Shown here one piece after another: positions 38,301-50,300 of a stretch of DNA of 64,000 nucleotides. The first letter of the stretch is position 1. Every line of letters starts with the position of its first letter. The notes under the pieces are model-generated. The model was not told the origin of the DNA. It searched no databases and was given only the letters and a program-made list of their open reading frames with translations. The stretch covers positions 7,502,001-7,566,000 of the forward strand of contig NC_063280.1 of assembly GCF_910591885.1 (NCBI RefSeq), in the 5' to 3' direction. The translations under genes and the position numbers were made by a program. Source of the DNA: Bombus terrestris (taxonomy: Eukaryota; Arthropoda; Insecta; Hymenoptera; Apidae).

Positions 38301-41300
38301 TTTAGAGTTTGCTCGTCTCGTTTCGCCTTTTCCTTGCGAGCTTCTTCGCGTTCAAAGCGACGTATCTCCGCCAGCGAATACAACCGAGTTAAAGGCAGCT
38401 AACGAAACCCGAAATTGCAGATTCCAACACTCGAAGATCTGAAAATTAATTACTTCGCGAGTTTGAAAATTGGGAAATTTGAGAGCTCGAAGAGTCGAAG
38501 GTGGAAAGATTTGGGAGTTCGAAGGTTCGAGGATTTTTAGATCTGCCATTCGAAACATCGGAATTTCAAGAATTTTTTTCTTTTCACCTGAATCTTAATC
38601 GAGAGTCTGGCAGCGACGTGCAGCGAGCAGTTCGACGAACGAGCAACATGTTTGTCAGCCGGTCGTTGTTACGAACGTGATGACGTTCATTGATGGGTCG
38701 AGTTGGCTCGTACGATGCGTATTTTCGAACCGAAGTCTTAAAGGCGCCCTTACACTTGCTCCCTAGCATGAATGGCCGACCGGAAGCCACGAGTTATGAC
38801 ACTTGACATGGAGTCTTAAGCGCTTAAGTGTGGCCAAGCTGCGTGATCACATTGTATTCTTCGTACACAGGCGCTTGCAGTCGAGAAACATGGCCTGATT
38901 CTCCTCTGTAATTACCAGCCTCCCAGTAGGCTGACTTTATTATTAATTTTAATCCTCGGGAGGTTCAGAGCCAGAAACAATTTTACAAAACAATTTTTCC
39001 ACATTTTACGAATTTTGCCGAATTGAAATTAAGCTACTTAATTACGGATTCTTATTACGGCAAGCATCAATTATGCTGTTCGATAAGATATTTTTATCTA
39101 AACACATTTTTCTGCAGATTTCGGCATAATGTTTTATCCACTACGCGATACGCAACTAACACGTGCAAACGGTCATCAAGCGATTCCTTATGAAAAAACA
39201 AGGAGCAATCGTGCAACAAAATTTGTTCGTCGGAGACATTTATCAAGTATACTTGAATGTGGTTAATTCCAGGATAAATAGGAGAAAATAGAAATAATAG
39301 AAGTGGAAAATGGAATAAAATTGTTCCATAAAACTCACTGATTTAGAGAAAATTTGAAAGATCATACGCGTGGACAAACTTTAAACGAACAAATTTTATT
39401 GCCCGCGTTTTACTCGTTTTAACTAGCGAAATTCACGTATACCAGACAAACTTCCAAAGTCAGTTTTCTCGAAAACTAAGCGCCAGGGAAATACTATTTA
39501 TAATAATAAATTTTTCCTACATTTTCTTTTCTTTTTTTCGCAAGAAATCGCCTCGCGCGTTGTACGCGTTATTCGACCGCATTCTGTATAGTAAAATTGG
39601 AGAAAATCCCCAAGTAAAAATTATTTCCTTTTAACCACCAGCCTATGAATCACTGAAAACGCACAAACTTCCTCGTCGGATCTATGAAAACGACGGCGCA
39701 ATATTTTCCTGAAACTCAATCTTCTTTTTTACGCGAATGTTGAAACATCAGATTCTGTTAGATGTGGACCAACAAGAAAAAGCAAACTTATCAATTACTC
39801 GTTCTTGGCAATAAAATACGTTTGTTTACGAAACTATTGTACAAGTTTCGTAGTTCAACGGTGAAACTATAGATCGAGATTTCTCTCCGATACCGATCGT
39901 CGATCGGACTTTTCTCGTCCGAGTGGAACCTCGTAAATCAGAAAGCAACGTTGTGGCGTTCACCATGGAGTATTTTACAGGGATACAGTATTTTACACGA
40001 TCGAAGAAATTCCGGTGCGATTCTACCGCGATGCACATGTTCGTGTACGTTGACACTTTGATCCTTCGGCCGCATAGCCTTCCACCTCTAATTGGCCGTG
40101 AAATTCTCTCCCACTCGATGAACTCGCACTTTCTCTTGCATCGCGATCATTAGAATCCATAAGCTGTTTCCTAAGATTCCTAACATCGTGTATCGTTGCT
40201 TATCGTTGGACTGCGAATTTTAATGGAAATTCGAATTGTTACAGAGTAAGAAAAGTTCAGTAGAAATTTACTTTAGTTAGAAATCGTATTGAGCAACTTA
40301 TATCGAATATTTCATACAGTTTTGCATATTATCTCTAAATTTAACGTTATTCACTATTGTTAATAAATCGCAAATTTTAAAACGAAAACTTACGTCTTTG
40401 TGCAGACGATTTTTTTTTATAGAGAAATAGAAGTTTAATAGAAATCTGCTTTATTTATTAGAAATTATGACTAACAGATACTTCACGTCGGATATTTTAT
40501 ATATATGCTTGCGTATTATTATATTTGCACGCTGTATTTTTGCATTTCTAAACTCTATTATATCTAACTATCGTTAAACACTCGATGACATGCGAATCGT
40601 TCAGAATAAAATTACAGCAGTTAATCGTTGAAAAGTAGAGATTAGCGACTACGTTACGAGCATTAGTTGTTTCAAAGTTCACTTCGCGATTTATCGTCGC
40701 TCGACGTTTCAAAATAGTAGAGTCGATCGGTTTAGCTTCTCTAGGGATTCGCGTAACAAATCCGTCAGAAAAGCGAAGACATAGGAAGACACAGGTCGAT
40801 GGTAAAACGCAGCAAAATACGGAATTCCACAGAGACACAGAATTAGCGACTGCATTGTCCAATGATTTCGAAATCAATCCCTTAACGCGTGTTCGGCCGA
40901 GAGACCTTTAAGAAGACCTCGAGGTGAAATATGTTCGTGCCTCTACGTTGCTTGTTCTCACCTGTAACGCCTCGTTACTCCCACGCGGATGTCTCTCTCA
41001 CGGAATACCTGAATTACCTGCATCCTCGTTCCTAAACGCAGCTCGCTACAAGAAATAACTCGGATACATAAACCAGGATACGTGTCGTTTCTCGCCTTTA
41101 TTCATCGACTTGGCGAGCAAAGAGTCCTTGCAATGATTATATTCCAAGATCTAATTTTCTATCGAAGAATCTGTACGTACTAACAAGGGAAGACTCTGAA
41201 ACCATCGATTCAAAAAACTATGAAACTTTGGGAATATGCAGAGGATATTGCATTACTTTTTTTTTTTGCTGTTCAAATTCACCTTGAAAATGCGACTGTT

Positions 41301-44300
41301 TTACGATATCGCGAATCTCAAGAGATAGGAAAAAATGTTTCGGACAAAATTTACTCACGTTAATTAGGACTCTCGTTTGGAGAAACGATTTATCAACGTT
41401 ATAGCGAGTTATTGGATATTCACGCGTCGATTTCAAATCTTTAAAATAAATTTCCGCGGCGAAAAGAGATTGCGTAATATCTGTACGTATCTGCGAAGTT
41501 TTACTATTTTCAGGATTTGGGGATCCTTACCTGTAAGTATTAGAAGAAGAAGAGCAATTAGAAATTTTGTAGAAAATTCTTCTCTAATTTTCATCTTCTC
41601 CTACTTATCGCCCACTCGATATACTTTAAACCTTGCAAGAATGGTTATTTGTTTTTTAATACTTTATAATAACAAACGAACGTTTCACTATCGTTTTCGA
41701 TTGTATTAAACGATCGGCTAATACGTCGCAGACAATTTTTCTACTGAAACCAATTGACTTATTCTATTACTGTGCTGCGTTTTCACATCGTATACCGTAA
41801 GACACCACGAGAAGACGTATATTTAGACGAGATTCGCGTTATCATGATCTCATAAGATCTTTGCCAGATAACGATCGTAAGGTAGCAGAATGAAACATGG
41901 ATTCTTCTCGTTTTACACAGGTCGGGGCGATTTCGTCGGAGGCATAGACAATGAGGCCCTGGACTTCTCGCAATTGGAAGATTTCATCAACAGCGACAGC
42001 GAACAACCCGCCACGTAAGTGATATTTATCCTTCTACGTATTTGTCTCTGATATAATTTTTTATATCTTCTAATTATTTTACGATTATTTTCTACATTAT
42101 ATTCATCCAGGGCAATAAAAATTTCCTATTTAAGAAATTGCTTAATTTTCGGTTAGAAGTTAATCATTTGATTATACTAGTTCGAAGGATATCTCGCGTT
42201 TTGTAGTGGATTTTTCAAAAATTTGGAAGCCGACGCTGACTGAAACGATAAACAGTTAAAAGATTGCTAAGGCGATGAATCGAGTTCGTTTCCAACGAAT
42301 CGATAAACAAACTGGTAGCTTTTTACGCTGACGCGACGCGTTAATTATTTCGATGTTGCAATTAACAGAGGCTGAGTTTTCTGTTTAGCTAAGACTCCTT
42401 TCTACGTTTGCAACACGATAAAAATGTCGCACTTTGATCGGACAACGCATGATTTTAAGTTGTCTTTCTCTCTGTTCTTTTTTTTTCCTTTTGTTTTAAT
42501 GACAACGACGTTTGACTTGAACTGGAAGCCATCGTTAACGCCTACATCACAGAGACACGTGTGCGTGTGTAACAACGTTGTGCAAACAGAATCTCCATTT
42601 CCATGATTCGTCAGTGTGTTCTACTTATCAATCTCTTTGCATCGACCTCCATGAATTTTTCGATGAAAACGAAAATTCTGCGTACATTCGTTTGTCAATT
42701 TTTGAAATATTTCCAGCTCGTACAATATACTGCAACTAGATATACATTTTATAAAATACTGAAATCACTGACAACATCCGTAAATGTTCGTAGAAAATAA
42801 AATTGTTCACGAAGAAAGTGGCTCGCAAAAGTATTCGTACCTTTGTCACGGCAAGCTTCTATTATTTATATCGTATCTGTTATATTAAACATTTTGAAAT
42901 TTTATTAACACCGTAATCTGACGCGACTGACATTATCATATCGCAGGATATTTATATAACAGCGGCAGGATATTCGTTGTAAAGTTATATTTAGTAAAAA
43001 ATTAGATACACCGTATGGATAGTTATTTTAAAGATATAAAAAATATTAGAAAAGAATCGACCAAGTGCCGACATTTATTAACATTCTGAATGATTACACG
43101 TTTAAGTGATTTTGCTGTCTCTGCAAAATACATACTCGTCCTGAATATCTCGTAACTTCTGTATATATTTTCAGAAGCGTTAAAGATTTTCTAACATAAT
43201 CATGACAGTTGGGTGTCATTACACACACGTAATATATCCATGAAAAGTGTACGAGCGCTTCCGCCAGTCACTGCAATAAGAAATCTCCTACTATTTGCGT
43301 TTCCAAATTATTACGTAAAACAAATCCAATAATTCGTAGAAAATATTAAGTTCTTTATTCAAATATGAAAGCTAATCTGTCGAACGTTGTGATCTTTATT
43401 TTGATAGAAAAAAATGGATCATACGTAATTCGATAAAATATTATAAATCCATTATTTCCTTATAAAACTTTATAAGAAAGTTTACAGATCATCTAATACC
43501 ATAACTATACGTACACACTTCGCGCGTGAATACCGAGAAAATTATAAAATAACGCGAAAGTTACAAAATAATTGCCCGAAAAATGTAAAAGGGTCTCCAG
43601 CTAATTGCTTCTCCAAATTATTCGAATACCTACAACAATATACTTCGTAACTCGAAAATACTCGATCACCGAATACCCATCTGTAAATTGTTCACGATTT
43701 ACGTATTTATCAACGTTCCCCTGCTCGCCGTATTCACAGCTTACAAACGCCACACGCAAAATGACACTTTCATCCGGTGCATCTGAAAACATTCGATAAA
43801 AACAGATAATGAAAAACTTATGGCCGGCAGTGTACACGTCTGCATAAAACGCGTACAGAAGAAAAAGGATGGTGCACGCGTGTGACAGACACGAACGTAC
43901 GAACATTCGTCGAGTACGGTCGTCGAACACAATAATCGTGTATGTATAGGAGCGTGCGCGCGTGTAGAAAAAGCAGACAGATATCGCGTGGTAGCGACCG
44001 CAGAGGTGTAATGATATAATGACAGAGACAGGCTGGACGGAATTGATGGAATCAGTGCTTGCCGTGTTAGGCCTGGTAATCCAACCTAACGCACTCGTCC
44101 CATTAAAGGCCCCGCGCTGATCTCAGAAACAGATTTCATTCACGGATCAACCGAATGGAAGCTCTTCACCCTTGATCCCTGTTGCGCCGCGGGTCAATGG
44201 GATTAAAACCGCTGGAAATTGTCTATTATAGCTTCCATTCCGTGTTTCATATGCGATTCTGTGCGACTTTCGATGGTGCGGTTGTCTCGAAATAAATTTC

Positions 44301-47300
44301 ATTTGGCAAAATCAAAATTCATTTGGCAATCGAGGTAAGGTCGGTTGGGATTACGATAGCTGGAAAAGTGCTCCATCGTAGCTTTCGTTCGGTGTTTCGT
44401 ATACGATTTTGGGGGAAATTTCGAAAGTTCGCGAGCCGAGCGAGTCTTGGAAAATAAAGCTCGTTCGGGAAAATTAATCGAACGCAAACTTGAAGCGTCT
44501 CTCCGTTGCGTCGAGGGTCGATCGAAACAGCTGGGAATTGTATATTGTAGATGATTGTGGAAGAAATTTGGAACGTTTGCCGGGGCTTTGGAAAGAGACA
44601 AGGGCTTTTAGAGAGACAGCAAATTGCGAATCAAGTGACTCGTCGAAAAGGAATTTTGTTTGAGAAAATTAATCGAATGTCAACTGTTTGAGAGCGATCC
44701 CTGTCGTGTCAAGGGTCAATAGAGTTAAAACAGATAGAAATCGTCTATTATAGGTCCTACGTTGCGTGCGTGATTCTGTAGAAAGTTGAAGAAGTTGAAG
44801 GATTTGTGTAAGACTTTAAGACGCTTGGAAACAGGCTATCGAGTACAATTTTTGTGGGCTTCTATTGCGGACGTAAAATTTGGATTAAATTGAGAATCTG
44901 AAGAACGAGGAATTAAGGATCGAACGAATTAAGGAAAGACGTTAGATTTAGCTTTGGTAAACGATGTTACAATACCAACGTCACGATACTGTTTACTGAT
45001 CGCCACGAACGAGAGATAAAATTCTTTCCAATAAACTGTTAGGAAGGAATGCATAAAAAAAAGAACGTAATTGTTCTTGAGTCAAGAAGAAAATATTCAA
45101 TGGTAATTGGTACAAGTTTCAAGGATTCGTGGATCTGAAATCGCGACAGGATAATTGCATAATTACGAGGGGCAATATAATCGTATCTATTATTCAATGT
45201 AAATCGTTGTTTAGATCGTGTCAGGGAAACGGAATACGTAGAAAAATCTCGAAGGGAAAATCCGAAAATCGAGTTTTCTCTTGACAGCAGACAATCATCG
45301 TTAATATCGATAAGAATACATTGAAACATCGAGTAATTTGTTATTATCATCCGTTTATCGATGATAATTACCGCAGCCGTCGATATCGATTGATTCGTTA
45401 AGTTCCAATCATTCTTTTCGAGCAGAGTATCCTCTTCGTATATCGAGCGTTAAAATAAGAAAACAATTTACTTGAAATAAACCTATAATTAATAAGACAA
45501 GAGTATGATTGGATAATGACCTGTAGCGCATAATTCATTTCTTTAGACGATACATTAGAAGATGCAAACGTCCGATAAATTCCTGCGCTTCTTCCATCAT
45601 AGAACCTCTGCAAATCTACAGTAATATAAAATAAAAAAAAGCTTCTACGCTTCTAAATTTGCGAACTTTTGTAAAACAGGTGACTATTCCGGTATTCTGG
45701 TATCTCGTAAAAATCGTAGCTTATGGTATCTCGTTTTATTTGTACGTAATGTCTCGCAATTTTCAGTCGTACGATCAAATTCCCATCCCATTGCGTACCA
45801 TTTTTACGCTGATTTTTACGCTGATTTTTACGCTGCGATTGCACGACTAATTATTTCATGGTAGATATTTCGCTGATACATTGGCGCATAATGAGAACGG
45901 GGGTGGAACGACGACACACGGTGGTCGTGTGGAGGCGGCAACCACTCAACAACCACCGTCTCGATTACCATCGCCGATTACCCAAAGTCATCCGGCCTCG
46001 AGTACGTGCACATCCGGTACCACCACTGTACCAAATGGCGCCGCTTACAAGGATCCGCAATCGTACGTTCACCCGTAAGTCGAGTTCGCCTAAGGCGAGG
46101 GCTAGAATGTCAACCTAGTGGATTAAGTAATTCGAAACCATTCATGGTTTAAATCCTTATAAATTGATACTCTCTGAGAGCCATTTTTCTGTGCATATAA
46201 TAATCTAACGGTCGCTATGCAGATAGAATCGTTGCTTTCTTTTTTTTTTTTTTTTTAATGAATATTTACGCTGGTTCTTTTCTTTTTTAATTTTATTTAA
46301 AACTACAGGCGATTTAACGCGATAGAAATCGGAAACGGTTATGTCACTTTGTAATGGTAACATAGAGAAGAGGCTATTAAGGAAATTAGAAATTTTGCAT
46401 TAAATAAATCATTCGTACTGATGTTCTAACATTGATTCATGGTCATGATTGGTAAGATGAAATTACTCGGAATCTGAATATTATTTAGAAGTATGAAACG
46501 CTTTAGCTGGCTGCTCTGTTGTAGACATGCTTTGCCAGAAAGCCCACCGGACAGCGGCAGCGAACCACCGTATTCTCCGCCAGGTCACAACGACACACAA
46601 CATGTACATTCACCGCGTAAGTTCGCAAAATATTCTGTTAAATATTCAACGACGTTGTGCTCGATGTTCGATCGATAGATGTTCCTACATTTAACTACAA
46701 GTCCATAAAAATATTCGAATTTTCTCTCTTTATGTATTAACCCCTTGGCTTACGTTTTAAGTTCCAATAGCGCGTGCTATAAGCGACAACATGGTCGGTG
46801 GCTAACTTTATTTTGTAAGATGTTTGATAAATTATTACTGCCAATTGATCATTGAACAAGAAAGATTTATTCTCTTGAAGTAAATGATAAATCAATAACA
46901 TCGATGTGACAAACACGTTTCTCGCACGATACCGTGGGCTAAAAGGTTGAATGTTTCGTAACAATGATACCCGGAATATATTTGGCAAAGATACTTAGTT
47001 AATATTTATGATGATATTTAGAATATTTTATGAAAAATTGTCAAAAACCATGCGCAATTGCAGATCAAAAGGTAGCTCTTCAGGAGATGCTTCTTCATCA
47101 CCAAGGCAATCAGGCAAATTACGCACCAAATTTACTACCGTCCTCCCCGAGGACTTTAACATCCTCCACGGATTCGATGCTGCTAACTCATACAGTGCTG
47201 ACGTCTCACCTCGGCCCAGGAACGCCGAATATCCAATCGCAACAGCCGATAGGTCAGACTTTAGTACCTCTGCCACACGAGCACAGTCCTGGTAACATGA

Positions 47301-50300
47301 ACACGTTGTACTCGTCGTTACAATCGGCACCCAAGAAGAGAAAATTGAGCCAGGATGGTCTTGTCCATGTGAAGCAGGTGCAACGAGTAAAATTTTTTTA
47401 CTGTCATGATTATACTAAAGTAATTAGATACTTAAGAAACTGTGATTCGACGACTACAGGAAAAGAATATAATAAAGTATATCTTTTGTTTGTTATAGGA
47501 GAGTTACTAAAATTGTATTTTTATTTAATCTCCAGATTGAAAGAATAATTTTTCCCACTTCTGAATCGCTTAAACATCATCCATCATTTTTTACACGCAA
47601 CACCTTGTAATTTCATGGATTTATCTTTTGTTCTTCGATCTATATCAACGTAACAGAAAAATTGTAATACTTGATTTTTGGTATTTAATTAAACGTGCGA
47701 ACTGAGTTATATTTCCTTCCTGTGGTCTTTATTTCCGGATGGATCGTATTAAAATTCTACATCTTGGAGTAGAAGTAGATAGACAGAGAATACAAGTGAA
47801 AATGTATTTTATGCTTGCAAATATCTTTTGTCAAATTCACATCGTGAAAGATTATTGGAAAAGTATCGTTGACCGATCTGATACATTCTTATTTGCCCAG
47901 GAACCTGAACTGGGTACCGTGGAGCACAGTTGCAGTAGCAGCAGTGCAGTTCTCGATGGCGACGAAGTGGCAGACAATAGCTATATAGATGCCAGCTATC
48001 AGTGCATCCGATTTCATCCCTTTCAGCAAACTTCCTGGCACGTTCTATGCGATCATAATCTGAAGGAACTTCCAGTTCCTCATTACCGAGTAGACGCGGA
48101 CAAGGGATTCAATTTCAGCAATTCCGACGACGCGTTTGTGTGCCAGAAGAAAAATCACTTTCAGGTATAAGAGTTTCAAAGGAATTTAACAAAATAACCG
48201 TTGAATACCATTTAGATTAATAATATGTCGTTTATACGATATCATAGTATCAAAGGATACGTGAAATGTTCAAAGTATAGCGCTTTTTATAATATTCCAT
48301 AGGTAAATAATCTACCCAAGTCCTACTCTTCCAACTATATTCTCAAACATGTGAATTCGCATAAAAATCCACAATCTATACCACTCGCGTTACATTAATC
48401 ACACTTTGGGTTAACAATACTTTTCTTGTATATTATTCGAGACAATGAAATCAGCGAATGTAATTACATGAAATATCTTCAGATTACTTGCCACGCTCAG
48501 CTCCAAGGTGAAGCTATATTCGTTCGAACCGGTGAAGGTTTGAAGAAGATAAGCAGTTTTCAGCTACATTTTTACGGCGTCAAAGTTGAGTCTCCGACGC
48601 AGACTATCAGAGTGGAGCAAAGTCAAAGCGACAGGAGCAAGAAACCGTTCCATCCAGTGACGTAAGTACACAGACAGATTTACAACGATTCCACACGAAT
48701 CGATCGAACAGTGTGCATTATTCTTTTTTTGTTTCACATTTTAATATCACACGCGATGTGAAAATTATGAAGCAAAAACGTTTCGGAATCTTTGGTGCGA
48801 AATTCTAGCCGCTTTCTCACGGAAACTATTAAAATGGTTACGTTACACTAAAATAGAGCTGCTTTCAGGGTGGAACTAGGCGGCGAGCGTGTTACAAAAG
48901 TAACCGTTGGCCGTCTTCACTTCAGCGAGACGACCAGCAACAATATGCGAAAGAAAGGGAAACCGAATCCGGATCAAAGATATTTCCATTTAGTTGTTGG
49001 CCTGCACGCACACACCGCTGACCAAGCCAGCTATCAGGTGGTAGCTCATGCGTCTGAAAGAATAATCGTCAGGGTAATTATATCTCTAATTACGATATCA
49101 TCCAGATTCAATCTGCCACTTAACTTGTCGTAGATACAAGCAGACGCGTTTTTATCCTGTTACGAGCTATAAATCTTACCGAAGAAATTGTAGAATATAT
49201 TTATTTCTTTAGCGAAGAGTAACTACTGTGCTAAATTCAACATACTTCGATCGTATCATCCCTCTCCTATTTGTAAAAATATATCGAAGAAAAGGAAAAG
49301 GATTTGTCAGGATTAAAGACGATGTTTTCTGAAAATAACCGATAGATAGACAAAGTTTTATAAAAAGCTGTTAGGCAGCAATATTTTTTTAAATAAAATT
49401 TGTCACGAAATGAAACGGCGCAGGCAAGCAATCCTGGCCAATTCGAGTCGGAAGGCAGTGGCGTTGGCGCTGAAGGTGGTTGGCAAAGAGGAGCAGCACC
49501 GGATAGCGTTTACCATGCCGGCCGAGTTGGAATTAACACGGATAGGCCTGACGAAGCTTTGGTTGTCCATGGCAATATGAAAGTACTGTCATTTAGTTAC
49601 AATACTGTAGTATAGATATGACAACTTAACAATGGAGCCATTGCTAATGAATAATGTTCACAGGTGACTGGCCATATTGTCCAACCCAGTGATGCACGAG
49701 CGAAACAAAACGTACAGGAAGTGGACACGCGTGAACAATTGCGAAACGTGCAACAGTTGAGAGTAGTTCGTTATAGATACGCGCCAGAATTTGCACAGCA
49801 TTCTGGTTTGGGTATCAAGCAGCAAGAAGACACGGGTGTCATAGCGCAGGAAGTGCAGCAGATACTACCGGAAGCTGTGCTGCCAGCTGGAGACATTGTC
49901 CTTCCAAATGGCCAGAGAATCGAAAACTTTCTAATGGTGAACAAGGAGAGGATATTCATGGAGAATGTTGGTGCTGTAAAAGAACTGTGTAAAGTAAGAT
50001 GCTCATCCAAGCTTTTTATCCTTCAACTTCTTTTCCTTCTATCTTTATCCTCTAATTATTATTCCTATATCTTTTTTGATTCCTTTAGTATCCTTATGTT
50101 TTGTGATTTTTATTTGAACTCGTCGTCAGACAGTATGCTGAGATTTTGTGAAATTTGTCAGGTAACCGATAGCTTGGAAACTCGCATAGACCAACTGGAG
50201 CGAATAAACAAGCGGCTGGCAAAGCTGAAGAGGGGCGATAGTCTGAAAAGTTCGATTAGTACAATCTCTAGTATATCAAGTAACAAATACTCATCCTCTA

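Larger units (their letters stand above)
29310..41920 (+). other. Myrf intron 1 (12.6 kb)
   Basis: The intron starts GTAATT and ends TTTTACACAG. Apart from the tandem array at 31358-32110, a 19-base poly-A (30941-30959), a purine tract near 35820-35850 and an AAAT microsatellite near 37059-37075, it shows only unsupported short frames. Large first introns often hold enhancers or alternative promoters; GC-richer patches at about 32130-32350 and 36370-36520 are candidates. Confidence 0.65.

Noticed and set aside
47387..47548. In-frame extension of exon 5 into the intron
   Set aside because: The open frame past the donors encodes unrelated A/T-rich sequence ending in a stop, and homology resumes at 47901.
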